From positions 404,342-468,341 of the forward strand of contig JACTMY010000018.1 of assembly GCA_014584395.1 (NCBI GenBank): 64,000 nucleotides of DNA, given 5' to 3'. Each line of letters opens with the position of its first letter. Position 1 is the first letter of the stretch. Shown here piece after piece: positions 18,644 to 27,193 of the stretch. Position numbers and translations under genes: made by a program. Below the pieces are notes generated by a model. That model did no database searches and had not been told where the DNA came from. It saw only the letters and a list, made by a program, of their open reading frames with translations. This DNA is from Planctomycetota bacterium (GTDB taxonomy: Bacteria; Planctomycetota; Planctomycetia; Gemmatales; HRBIN36).

Positions 18644-19567
18644 CTACTTGGCCGTGCACTCGAGGACTTGCATCGGCTGCGGATAATCCTTCAGGATATC
18701 CTTGCACAATTGGTTGTATTCCTCGGTCACCGGCACGAAGCGCTGCAGGCGCCAGAAGAGGAGCATCTGTTGGCCCATGGGTTTCTCGTGGATCGAGAGG
18801 AAGCCTTGGCGAACCGACTTTTCCTGGTTGGCGTCCATCATGCCCGGCTTGTAGAGGATGGCGGCGGTGGGGAAGTCGCACGATTCCGCCAACACGCGAA
18901 GCTTGTTGGCTCGGCCTGGCTTGCGATCCTGATACACGGCCCAGGCGGCACTATCCAGCAAGGCCGAGCGGCCTACGCCGTCCACCAGGTTGTCCAGCAT
19001 GGTGTCGGTCGAGTGGCAGATTTTGCCTTGCTTGAAATAACCCACCGGCGTTTTGCCCGCATCGAGGAGGAGTTTGTTGAGGAACAAGCCATTATGCAGA
19101 TACGACTTCTTCGGCTGCAGCAATTCGCAGCCGCAGAGATCGGCCACCGAGCCAGCCGAATCGTCATTCCGCACCAAAAGAACGGCCTTGAGCTTGATAT
19201 TTTGGTTCAGCGCCAGGCCCAGCGGCTGCAAGTCAGGGGCCGCCATCTTGGCCCAGGCGTATTCGATGCCATGAATCACGCCCAATTGCACCTCGCCTTT
19301 TTGCAGCTTCTTGGCCATGTCCACATGGTCTTCGCAAACCACAAATTCAAGCCGAACGCCAATTTGCGCCCCGAGCATCTCGCCCACGGGTTGAGCGGCG
19401 CTGAGACTGGTGGCATTGCCGGCAAACAGGCTCTTAATCAGTCCGATACGCAATTGCGGGATGGCGGGATCCGATTTAGGTTCCGAACCTTCAAGCCACG
19501 AATGAATGCCAAAACCTGAGCAAACGATGAGAAGGGAGAGAAGGAGCAAGCGACTGGCTTTGCGCAT
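18644..19567 (-). CDS. PhnD-like periplasmic substrate-binding protein
   Basis: A 307-aa protein of the phosphate/phosphonate-binding (PhnD/SsuA/transferrin-like) superfamily. After a signal peptide (about 1-25) it shows LRIGLIKSLFAGN, a GVIHGIEYAWAKM segment and TMLDNLVDGVGRSALLDSAA, the usual pattern of a two-lobed binding protein. GAGG lies just upstream of the ATG at 19567. No ABC permease or ATPase gene is near, so it may be an orphan sensor or binding subunit. The ligand cannot be predicted. Confidence 0.8.
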   Translation of the reverse strand: MRKASRLLLLSLLIVCSGFGIHSWLEGSEPKSDPAIPQLRIGLIKSLFAGNATSLSAAQPVGEMLGAQIGVRLEFVVCEDHVDMAKKLQKGEVQLGVIHGIEYAWAKMAAPDLQPLGLALNQNIKLKAVLLVRNDDSAGSVADLCGCELLQPKKSYLHNGLFLNKLLLDAGKTPVGYFKQGKICHSTDTMLDNLVDGVGRSALLDSAAWAVYQDRKPGRANKLRVLAESCDFPTAAILYKPGMMDANQEKSVRQGFLSIHEKPMGQQMLLFWRLQRFVPVTEEYNQLCKDILKDYPQPMQVLECTAK

Positions 19568-19764
19568 GGCGACCTCGTGCACCGGGGGTGGGGTTGGTTC
19601 AAGTTTTCAAACGAGCACCTAGAGGGGCGAAGTTCCAGGTTTCAAATGATCACACACGAACGAAATACTGTGGACTTGCGAGATAGGCATCGGCCTTATA
19701 CTCTCGTCCTTTCATCGGTCAAGCCCATGTGGCGACTCTTGGAAAAGTCGCCAATTCATGGCAG

Positions 19765-19799
19765 AAGGCCGCCCGAACGGTGATCGTTCGGACGGCCTT
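19765..19799 (-). terminator. Hairpin terminator downstream of the TolC-family gene
   Basis: A long inverted repeat: AAGGCCGCCCGAACG (19765-19779) pairs with CGTTCGGACGGCCTT (19785-19799) with one mismatch. It lies 20 bases past the stop of the minus-strand gene. The T-run is short on both strands. Confidence 0.6.
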
Positions 19800-19819
19800 T
19801 GCTATGAGAAGGAGTCTGC

Positions 19820-21148
19820 TTACTCGAAGCAGCTCCAGAGTTGCCCCGCCGTGGCCCGCTGCAGCAAACCCAGCGCTTGACCAAACTTGTAATAGGCCTC
19901 ATTCAGTTGGACGCGTGTTTGTGCATCGAGGAGTTGGATGGCGAGCAGCTTTTCCGTGGAAAGCTGATCCTCGCGGTAGATCTTCATGGCGTCGTCAGCC
20001 AATTTCTTCGATTTTTTGGTGGCTTCCAAGAGCAATTGCACCTGATTCAACTGTTCCTTGAGACGGGCACAAGCCTCTTCCACTTCCAGGGCGACCAGGT
20101 TCTCCGCCTTGTCGCTGACCGAAAGGGACCGTTCGTAGAACAAGGTGGCGCGCTGCTGCCGGCTGCTGCGCGATCCTGCCAAAAAGCTCGGCATTTCCGG
20201 ACCCACCGGACCGGGTTTGTAATCGCCATTGATGACCGTGGCCGGCAAAATGCGGGTGTGGATGTCCCCCGTGGCGGCGTAGGTGCGAGCATAAGGAGAC
20301 AAGGTCCAACCCTGAGCACGTCGTTCTAGGCCGGTGATCTGCGCCAGCAAAGAAGACTGGATCAATTCAGGCCGTTTCTCAATGGCCATGCAGACCGCTT
20401 TCTTACAGGAAAGGGTGACGTTCTTCTTTTTGCAGTGCTCAACGAAGGCATCGTGCAGATGACTGAGTTTTTCGGTTCCGATCTCAAATTCAGTGCAGCG
20501 ATCCAAGCCAATCGCTTCCCGCAAAGCCGCCTTGGCGCGAATGACGCCGGTCCGGGCTTCGCCGAACTTGGTCTCGGCGATCATCTTGTACGTATCCAAG
20601 CGATCCAAGTCCGTCTTGGTCACTTCGGGGCTGCCCTTTTCCACTAGCGACTTGGCGGCGTCGCGGGTCGTCGTGATGACGGCCAGGGCATCCTCGGCAA
20701 TCCCTTGCTGCTCGCGTGCGAACAGGACGGCGATGTAGGAGCGCGTGACGGCGTTGATGGTTTCCAGTTCCACCTGAATCACATTGGCTTCAGAAATCTG
20801 CACGGCCATGTCCGCCTGTTTGCGGCGGGTGTAGATTTGGGGGCCGGAGAGGACCGTAAAGGGAGCGTAAGCGGCCTCGCGAGCGGTGATGGCGGCATTG
20901 CGGCTGGCTCGGGCCGCGGCGATGGCCGGCTGCCTTTCCATGGCCAGCGTGACGGCGTCATCCAGACTGAGCGTGAGCACGGATTTCGGCGCCGGCATTT
21001 GAGCCGGGATAGTATTTCCCGTCGGTTCAGCGGCGTTGAGCTGGCTGCCGACGCCATCATACATCCAGCCCGCACCCGCCAGCAGCAGGCACGTGACGAT
21101 GGTTTTTTTCCAGCGAGCCTTTGGGTGGTTACTCGAGGTTTCGTTCAT
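19820..21148 (-). CDS. TolC-family outer membrane protein
   Basis: A 442-aa protein of the outer membrane efflux (TolC) family, with a signal region (about 10-40) and two halves of long helices. LTLSLDDAVTLAMERQPAIA is the typical start of the first repeat. The second includes CKKAVCMAIEKRPELIQSS and ends with LLDAQTRVQLNEAYYKFGQALG, the usual C-terminal coiled-coil motif. Family members form outer-membrane channels for efflux pumps or type I secretion. No inner-membrane pump or adaptor gene is adjacent. Two extra Cys residues (C-K-K-A-V-C) in the middle are unusual. Confidence 0.87.
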   Translation of the reverse strand: MNETSSNHPKARWKKTIVTCLLLAGAGWMYDGVGSQLNAAEPTGNTIPAQMPAPKSVLTLSLDDAVTLAMERQPAIAAARASRNAAITAREAAYAPFTVLSGPQIYTRRKQADMAVQISEANVIQVELETINAVTRSYIAVLFAREQQGIAEDALAVITTTRDAAKSLVEKGSPEVTKTDLDRLDTYKMIAETKFGEARTGVIRAKAALREAIGLDRCTEFEIGTEKLSHLHDAFVEHCKKKNVTLSCKKAVCMAIEKRPELIQSSLLAQITGLERRAQGWTLSPYARTYAATGDIHTRILPATVINGDYKPGPVGPEMPSFLAGSRSSRQQRATLFYERSLSVSDKAENLVALEVEEACARLKEQLNQVQLLLEATKKSKKLADDAMKIYREDQLSTEKLLAIQLLDAQTRVQLNEAYYKFGQALGLLQRATAGQLWSCFE

Positions 21149-21424
21149 TTCCTTGGCCCTCCAGGCTTGGCCTGTTGCTTCGTGCTATCCCTGCATCATG
21201 GGGTAACCGCTCCCCATGGTTTGGGTTGGATGAAACACCTTTCTGCCATCTCCTTTCGGCCAAGACTCTGACCCCAGGCAAGTGGATTTCGATTGTTTGG
21301 GGAAGATGAGAGACATGGGATTCTGTTTCTAGCGAATTTGCCCATTCTATTTTCTTGAAGGGCGTTGGCGTCTTGGCCGACCGCTCCCTCCGATCCCGAT
21401 GAAATCGCTAGAATAAGCAAAGTC

Positions 21425-22816
21425 ATGAACGTCATGTCCGGGCTTCGATCATTGAGAGTCCCCCGACAATGGGCGGAACCTTCGCCGAGCCGCTGGGAAT
21501 TGGCCGCGGAGAGCATCGCGCTCAAGATTCGGTGGATTGGTCTGCTGGTGGGGTATTGTCTCGCCAATGCATCCGGCCGGGACCAGGGCCACGCCACGGC
21601 CCTCAACGCCCTTTTGACGCTGGGCTTGATCTACACGGCCATCGATACGTATTACACCCTCCGCGGCCTCCTGTTCAACCTGGCCCGACATCCCTTCCTC
21701 ATCGCCTTGTTGGAATCCTTCTTCATCGGCCTGCTCTGCTTGTTTGACACCGGTCTGGACAGCCCGTTTCGTTATTATTACTTGCTTTCCCTGGTGGTCG
21801 GGGCCATCCGCTACCCCTTGAGCGTCCCCTACGTCACCTGCCTATTTCATGCGGGGAGCTTTTTCCTACTCTTCACCTGGCTGCCGGCACAGCAACGGGA
21901 CGTCGCCACGCTCGTGCTCATGGTGACCATCATGATCTGGGTGGCCTGGGCGACGTCGGCCCTGGCCTTGCTGCTCAAGCAAGCCGGCGCCGAACTGCAT
22001 CTGCTCAACCTCGAGCTGCAAAACCAACAGCGTGAACTGGAGGCGCGCATCGCCGAGCGCACCCGCGAATTGGAGGAATCCCAGGCCCGCCTGATCCATC
22101 AAGAGAAGCAGGCCACCTTTGGCCTCCTGGCCGCGGGCATTGCCCATGAGGTCGGCAATCCCTTGACCGTCATCAGCGGCATCGTGCAAATGCTGCAGCG
22201 GCAAAACAAGGAACCCCTTACGCAAGATCGGCTGCGGCTCATCAGCGGCCAACTGGACCGCATTCAGAACATCCTCCGCGAACTGATCGACTATTCCCGG
22301 CCCGAAAGCCGAGAGAAGGATTGGATCGTGATCGATGATCTGATCCATGAAGCCATCCATTTGGCCAAGTATTACAAGCGGCTGGGCGGCAAAAACATCT
22401 CCACCCAACTGGCCCAGCCCGCGCCCCGGGTCCGGGCGGCGCGGAACCCCATGATCCAGGTATTGCTCAACCTGATCCTCAACGCCATCGACGCCACCGA
22501 ACAGGGCGGCCATGTCACCGTGCGGACCGAGGTCGATGAGCGCCGCCTGATCATTAAGGTCATCGACGACGGCCATCCCCTGCCCCGGGCCGTCCAGGAC
22601 AAACTGTTTCAGCCTTATCAAACCGCCAAGCCGCACGGCACCGGGTTGGGGCTGTACATCAGCCATCGGTTAATCCAAGAGCAGGGAGGCTGGGTGGAAT
22701 ATCAAGCGGAACCTGCCGCGCCCGGCAAGGCGTTTGTGGTTTATTTGCCTTTACCCAAAGACCCTCATGGCGAACCGAGAAACCATGTCGTCGTCCCTCA
22801 CCTCAGCCGCTCCTAG
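21425..22816 (+). CDS. NtrB-like membrane sensor histidine kinase
   Basis: A 463-aa kinase. Residues about 35-185 form a membrane domain of about six helices. A coiled coil (about 186-228) leads into the phosphoacceptor helix with His241 in AAGIAHEVGNPLTVI. The ATPase domain shows the N box LLNLILNAIDAT and the G box GTGLGLYISH (about 405). There is no extracytoplasmic sensor domain, so it may sense membrane or lipid-soluble signals. The downstream regulator gene starts inside its last 50 bases, so the two form an operon and likely a cognate pair. The ATG at 21425 has only a weak ribosome binding site. Confidence 0.92.
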   Translation: MNVMSGLRSLRVPRQWAEPSPSRWELAAESIALKIRWIGLLVGYCLANASGRDQGHATALNALLTLGLIYTAIDTYYTLRGLLFNLARHPFLIALLESFFIGLLCLFDTGLDSPFRYYYLLSLVVGAIRYPLSVPYVTCLFHAGSFFLLFTWLPAQQRDVATLVLMVTIMIWVAWATSALALLLKQAGAELHLLNLELQNQQRELEARIAERTRELEESQARLIHQEKQATFGLLAAGIAHEVGNPLTVISGIVQMLQRQNKEPLTQDRLRLISGQLDRIQNILRELIDYSRPESREKDWIVIDDLIHEAIHLAKYYKRLGGKNISTQLAQPAPRVRAARNPMIQVLLNLILNAIDATEQGGHVTVRTEVDERRLIIKVIDDGHPLPRAVQDKLFQPYQTAKPHGTGLGLYISHRLIQEQGGWVEYQAEPAAPGKAFVVYLPLPKDPHGEPRNHVVVPHLSRS

Positions 22817-24203
22817 CGGCCGCATCCTCGTCGTGGACGATGAGCCGCTCATCGCCGCCACTCTGGCTGAATTCTTGCACTCCGAGGGCTTCCAGGTCTT
22901 CACGGCGGAATTGCCCGAGGCGGCGTTGACGTTGGCCCATGAACAGCCCCTCGACGTGCTCATCTGCGACGTGCAGCTTCCCGGATTGAGCGGCGTGGAC
23001 CTGATGGAGCGGCTGCTGCAGATCCAGCCGTCGCTGCTGGCGATGCTGATCACCGCCTACGGCACGGTGGAAACGGCCATCCAGGCTTTTCAGCGCGGCG
23101 CTCAGGACTATCTCCTCAAGCCCCTGCGCTTCGAAGAGGTGCTGCGCAAGATTCGCCACTTGATCCGCTTTCGCCAACTCATGCTCGACAATCAATGGCT
23201 GCGCCGCGAACTGAACCGGTCGCATGATCCGGACCATATGGTCATCGGCCAAAGCCCGGCCATGCGGCAGATCGCGGCCACGGTCCGCAAGCTGGCGGCC
23301 ACCCCCGCGACCGTGCTGATCATGGGCGAAAGCGGCACGGGAAAGGAACTGATCGCCCGGGCCTTGCACCATCAATCGCCGCTCCGCGACGAAAAATTCC
23401 TGGCCGTCAATTGTGCCGCCATTCCCCGCGACCTGCTGGAAAATCAACTGTTCGGCCATCGCCGCGGGGCCTACACCGGCGCGGACCGGGACATGGAGGG
23501 GCTGTTCCTCAGCGTCGGCCGGGGGACGCTGTTCCTGGACGAGGTGGCGGAAATGTCGTTAGGCACACAAGCCAAGCTGCTCCGGGCCATCGAGCAGAAG
23601 GAAATCCTGCCCGTCGGCGCCGCCGACCCCGTGCGGGTGGAAGCGCGGATCGTCGCCGCGACGAACAAACAGCTTGTCAGCGAAGTTCAGGAAGGGCGCT
23701 TCCGGGAGGATTTGTATTACCGGTTAAACGTCGTCTCGCTGACCATGCCGCCCTTGCGCGATCGGCGGGAAGACCTGCCCGAGTTGATCGATTTCCTGCT
23801 CGCCAAGCAGGCCCGGGCCTTGGGCAAGCGCCGCGCGGAGATCGCCCCCGACGCCTTGAGAGCGCTGATCGCCGCGCCATGGAAAGGCAATGTCCGCGAA
23901 CTGGAGAATGCGCTGCAGCGAGCGGTCATCTTGAGCGAAAAGGAGGTGATTTCGCTCGAAGACTTGCCCCCCGACCTCGTACCGAGCCAGGCGCTGTTGC
24001 CCTCGGAAAAGCTGCGCGACGTGATGCTTTTTCACGAACGACTCCACATCGAACGTCTGCTGCGGGCCTGTCCCGACAAAAAGGACGCCGCCCGGCGGCT
24101 GGGGTTGTCCCTCAGTTCGCTCTACAGAAAGATCGAAGAACTGGGCATACATCTCGAGGATCGCCGTGCCTCCCTCAAGGAAACGCCCACGACCAGTTCC
24201 TAA
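22767..24203 (+). CDS. NtrC-family sigma-54-dependent response regulator
   Basis: A 478-aa regulator with three domains in order. The receiver (about 18-130) has phosphoacceptor Asp68 in LICDVQLPGLSG. The AAA+ domain has Walker A GESGTGKE (about 187) and GAYTGA (about 234), the sigma-54 contact loop with Tyr for Phe. The C-terminal Fis-type HTH (about 435-465) includes LSLSSLYRKIEELGI. It should activate sigma-54 promoters after phosphorylation by the kinase encoded immediately upstream. An ATG at 22785 is an alternative start. Target genes are not evident. Confidence 0.93.
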   Translation: MANRETMSSSLTSAAPSGRILVVDDEPLIAATLAEFLHSEGFQVFTAELPEAALTLAHEQPLDVLICDVQLPGLSGVDLMERLLQIQPSLLAMLITAYGTVETAIQAFQRGAQDYLLKPLRFEEVLRKIRHLIRFRQLMLDNQWLRRELNRSHDPDHMVIGQSPAMRQIAATVRKLAATPATVLIMGESGTGKELIARALHHQSPLRDEKFLAVNCAAIPRDLLENQLFGHRRGAYTGADRDMEGLFLSVGRGTLFLDEVAEMSLGTQAKLLRAIEQKEILPVGAADPVRVEARIVAATNKQLVSEVQEGRFREDLYYRLNVVSLTMPPLRDRREDLPELIDFLLAKQARALGKRRAEIAPDALRALIAAPWKGNVRELENALQRAVILSEKEVISLEDLPPDLVPSQALLPSEKLRDVMLFHERLHIERLLRACPDKKDAARRLGLSLSSLYRKIEELGIHLEDRRASLKETPTTSS

Positions 24204-24234
24204 CCTCCCATGCCAATGCCACGCCCCAGGCCAA

Positions 24235-24268
24235 CAAAAAAACCTCGCCCCCCAGGGGAGAGCGAGGT
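24235..24268 (-). terminator. Rho-independent terminator of the DUF1573 gene
   Basis: On the minus strand CCTCGC pairs with GCGAGG (24262-24267 with 24243-24248), with additional pairing of CCCC and GGGG inside, and is followed by a run of seven T (24236-24242). It lies about 65 bases beyond the stop codon at 24333. Confidence 0.75.
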
Positions 24269-24332
24269 ATCGAATCTTGAGTGAGCAGCCACCGCGGCGA
24301 CGCAGCAAGATCGCCGGTTTACGCCAGCCTGC

Positions 24333-25325
24333 TTACGAAGGTCGAATCCCATGGAGTTCGACCTCGACCACGGCGTCCTTCGGCAAGTTGGTCACGATTT
24401 TCAGTTTTCGATGCAGCTCGGTCGACGTTTCCGCTTTCGCGGGCAAGACCGAGATTTTCAGGACGTGCACCTTCTTGGCCTCATCGCTGATGCCCGTGAC
24501 GGCGACCTGGTCGTCCGCCCCTTCCACTTTCAGCACCTTGAACGGTTCGCCCGCTCGCAGCGTCACCCTGCGCTCCAGGACGTCGGCCTTGGGCAATTGA
24601 CCCAGCTCCAACGTTTTCGGAATGACCACCAGGGCGTTTTGAATCTCGACCGTGAGCGGCACCCGCAAGCGCGGCGACGAGGGATCGTTCGTCACCAGCC
24701 AAAGGTCCGCATGCCACGAACCGGCGGGGGTGTCTTCTCGCAAGCGGACCGTGAGTCGATAGGCAATCAGGCCCGTCTGCTTGGCGACCAATTCCAGCGT
24801 CGGCAGGATGTAGCCGTTTTCATTGAGAATGGACGTGATCTGCCAAGGCGTGCTGCCCCGATACTCAATCGTCAAACTCGCCGAAGGGGCGGCCCCCATC
24901 CGCACCGTGCCGAACGACAGCATGCTGGGTTGCATCGTCAGGTCATCCCGGCTGATGGCTGAAGCGGTCAGCGTTTTTTCTTCCAGCACGGGGCGATCCA
25001 GGACCAGATAGATCGTGAACGCCTTGTGTCCCGAGAATTTCGTCGTGTCCACTTGCAGTGTGACCGTGGCGACCTCGCCGGGCTTCAGGGTCGCTTTGTC
25101 GTAGGTCGCCGTGGAGCAGACGCCGCACGACGTCCGTATGCTGGAAATGTGCAGCTCGCTGTTGTACTTGTTAGTGAGCTTGAACTGATGCGACAGCATC
25201 GTCCCCCGGGGAGCGCCGCCGAAGTCCTTGTTCACCTCATCGAAGACCGCCTGGGCGCATAAGGCCCCCTGGCTTAGCCCCAGGCTCAGCACCGCCGCCA
25301 ACGCCAGACCCCAACAGCGAAACAT
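24333..25325 (-). CDS. Secreted DUF1573 domain protein
   Basis: A 330-aa protein with a signal peptide (about 1-24). The first mature domain is DUF1573: FDEVNKDFGGAPRGTMLSHQFKLTN-type immunoglobulin-like start, then SCGVC at residues 66-70, the paired-Cys motif typical of this family. The rest is beta-rich and looks like two further Ig-like domains (LSFGTVRMGAAPSASLTIEY and similar). DUF1573 proteins are frequent in planctomycetes and their role is unknown. A terminator follows. Confidence 0.85.
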   Translation of the reverse strand: MFRCWGLALAAVLSLGLSQGALCAQAVFDEVNKDFGGAPRGTMLSHQFKLTNKYNSELHISSIRTSCGVCSTATYDKATLKPGEVATVTLQVDTTKFSGHKAFTIYLVLDRPVLEEKTLTASAISRDDLTMQPSMLSFGTVRMGAAPSASLTIEYRGSTPWQITSILNENGYILPTLELVAKQTGLIAYRLTVRLREDTPAGSWHADLWLVTNDPSSPRLRVPLTVEIQNALVVIPKTLELGQLPKADVLERRVTLRAGEPFKVLKVEGADDQVAVTGISDEAKKVHVLKISVLPAKAETSTELHRKLKIVTNLPKDAVVEVELHGIRPS

Positions 25326-25688
25326 GATCTCCCCTTCTCGTCAATCAGACCCCATCGACTCAGGCTTCCCGCCCAGGCTCGGCAGCCGCGCGACCGAACT
25401 GCCTTGACACGTCCCAGGAGCATGAACCTTCTGTAATCCATTTTGACCCGATTTAAGGAGATGTCAAAAAAGTGGCCGCCTTCGTTGGCATCCTCCGCGG
25501 CCTTTTACCGTCGAATTTGCGGGCCAGTTAAATCAGGGAAACTGTTGCGTTTAAAGCGTCAACCCTCAGACCGAGTGTCCAATTTCCATCCCATGACGTA
25601 CGGTTTCATCGATTAACGATGGGGTGCGGGGCCATGTGAGAAGAAAAAAACACCCTCAGAGGATTGATCCACGCTCAGGGAGATTGTT
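25326..25688. other. Intergenic region with a hairpin
   Basis: About 363 bases between divergent genes with no credible coding frame. A run of A at 25465-25471, GGCCGC at 25474-25479 and GCGGCC at 25497-25502 followed by TTTT could form a bidirectional terminator-like hairpin. Its location upstream of two divergent genes is odd for a terminator. Confidence 0.4.
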
Positions 25689-26492
25689 ATGATCCTTTCC
25701 AATGGGGCCAGGATGAGGCTCCGACATGAAGGGAAGACAAGGGAAACCGCTTACACCATGGAATCGCCATCGGCCAATCCATCCTTGCCGACGCCCACCG
25801 CCGCAAATTCAGGTGCAGGTTCCCCTGAACCGGTTTCGAATGGCCCAAACCGCGCCAGCAACCTGAACCTTAGCCTCGCCAGGTCCCGTTCGATGGAACT
25901 GGTGATGGCCTTCGTGCTGGGCGGCATGCTCGTTAGCCTGGGCCACCTCCTTTGGCGACAAGTCATGGACCGACCTCAACCCATGGAGAAAGTCGCCATC
26001 ATCGACCTGAACCGCGCGGACCGCTCGGCGCTGGCCCAGCTTCCCGGCATCGGACCCGCCCGGGCGGCTCAAATCGAAGCCTATAGGGAGCAGCACGGTC
26101 CCATCGAATCCATCGATGATTTACGCAACGTTCCGGGCATCGGCCCCGCGCGGACGGAGTTGCTGAAACCGGTGCTCCAACTCCCGCTGGACTCCGAAGA
26201 ACCAAGGACTTTCACTTCTCCTAGCCGCGACCTGCAAAGCTCGACGGCGAAGCCCAAATCACCTATCCAACAACCCCTCGACCTCAATCGCGCCACCGCC
26301 GCCGAGTTGCAGATGCTGCCTGGCATTGGCCCGGTCCTGGCGGAACGCATCTTGGAGGAACGGCGGCGGCGCGGTTTCTTCCAGCGGCTGGAGGATTTGA
26401 ACCAGGTCAAGGGGATCAAGGGCAAGACCCTGGAAAAAATCGCCCCTTACCTGGAAGTCAAGCCGCCCTATCCCCCGCTGACCGACGCCTGA
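25689..26492 (+). CDS. Membrane-anchored double helix-hairpin-helix protein (ComEA-like)
   Basis: A 267-aa protein with a variable N-terminus (about 1-65), one membrane helix (about 70-92) and two ComEA-type HhH units. The first holds LPGIGPARAAQIEAYREQHG and VPGIGPARTELL, the second LPGIGPVLAERILEERRRRG and VKGIKGKTLEKIAPYL. HhH units bind DNA backbone without sequence specificity. Well-known ComEA is the periplasmic DNA receptor in natural transformation, usually with one such unit, so two units with a linker is uncommon. GGGAGA precedes the ATG at 25689. No comEC or pilus gene is in the window. Confidence 0.85.
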   Translation: MILSNGARMRLRHEGKTRETAYTMESPSANPSLPTPTAANSGAGSPEPVSNGPNRASNLNLSLARSRSMELVMAFVLGGMLVSLGHLLWRQVMDRPQPMEKVAIIDLNRADRSALAQLPGIGPARAAQIEAYREQHGPIESIDDLRNVPGIGPARTELLKPVLQLPLDSEEPRTFTSPSRDLQSSTAKPKSPIQQPLDLNRATAAELQMLPGIGPVLAERILEERRRRGFFQRLEDLNQVKGIKGKTLEKIAPYLEVKPPYPPLTDA

Positions 26493-26574
26493 TGCGCGGC
26501 CTGGATGGCAGATCGTCGGTCGTGCTGTCATGGCGTTCAGATCCCCTGTTGCGGTTCCCCCACCCGGCTCGTTC

Positions 26575-26580
26575 TATAAT
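26575..26580 (+). promoter_or_regulatory. -10 element upstream of the membrane protein gene
   Basis: A perfect TATAAT. It lies inside the longest possible reading frame of the next gene and so argues for the internal ATG at 26617 as the true start. No good -35 at 17 bases. Confidence 0.45.
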
Positions 26581-26616
26581 GATCCTGACAACGACCCGTG
26601 GTCAGCGGAGCCTGGC

Positions 26617-27174
26617 ATGCCCTTGTGGATGGTCTTTCTGTTATTGCTGTCATCCCCGGTTTCCCCCGCGGCCGCGTTGCCGCCAGCTTTGCCGACCCTG
26701 TCCGCTTCAGCCGCGCAGCCTTCGGCCAGCGGCCCGACTTCGACTGCGTCCTCGCCGCGTCCTCCCGCCAAACGTCCATTGGATTACTATCCGTCGTGGA
26801 TTCGTCCGCTGCTGAAATATGGCGTGGGGGGCGTGATCGCGGGCTGGTTCGTCTTCGGCCTGGGATCGCTCTGTTGGCGGCGCTGGCGATCGGCCCGCGG
26901 GTCCAAGGAGCGAGCCGCCGCGCGCGGTTGGCTGTTCGGGATGGCCCTGGGCATTTTCCTTTCCCTGGTGGTCTTGGGGATTGGTTTCATGCTGAGCCTG
27001 CGGGATCGGCAGATGGACGTGCTGTTTTGGATCGGGGCGCCCTTGGCGGTGCTGCTGCCGCCAGTCTTGGCCCGCCTGCTCAGCCACTTCGTCAGCCGGG
27101 GCGTGGCGGACGACCCCGAAACAGGATCTCCAGGCGACCTCGGCACCGATCCCATCGCCCGGTCGCCGCAATGA
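26617..27174 (+). CDS. Hypothetical membrane protein, 185 aa
   Basis: The protein begins with a signal-like helix ([20 protein letters not shown]), then a Ser/Ala/Pro-rich linker, then three membrane helices (about 65-85, 105-130 and 137-160). No family recognised. The start at 26617 is preferred over an ATG at 26530 because GCGGAG lies 6 bases upstream and a TATAAT sits between the two. It ends 19 bases before uvrB and may be co-transcribed with it. Confidence 0.68.
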   Translation: MPLWMVFLLLLSSPVSPAAALPPALPTLSASAAQPSASGPTSTASSPRPPAKRPLDYYPSWIRPLLKYGVGGVIAGWFVFGLGSLCWRRWRSARGSKERAAARGWLFGMALGIFLSLVVLGIGFMLSLRDRQMDVLFWIGAPLAVLLPPVLARLLSHFVSRGVADDPETGSPGDLGTDPIARSPQ

Positions 27175-27193
27175 AGGAAGAGGAAGCGCACCC

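Noticed and set aside
19693..19698. TATACT-like element on the plus strand downstream of the phnD-like gene start
   Set aside because: No plus-strand gene follows and no -35 partner was found.
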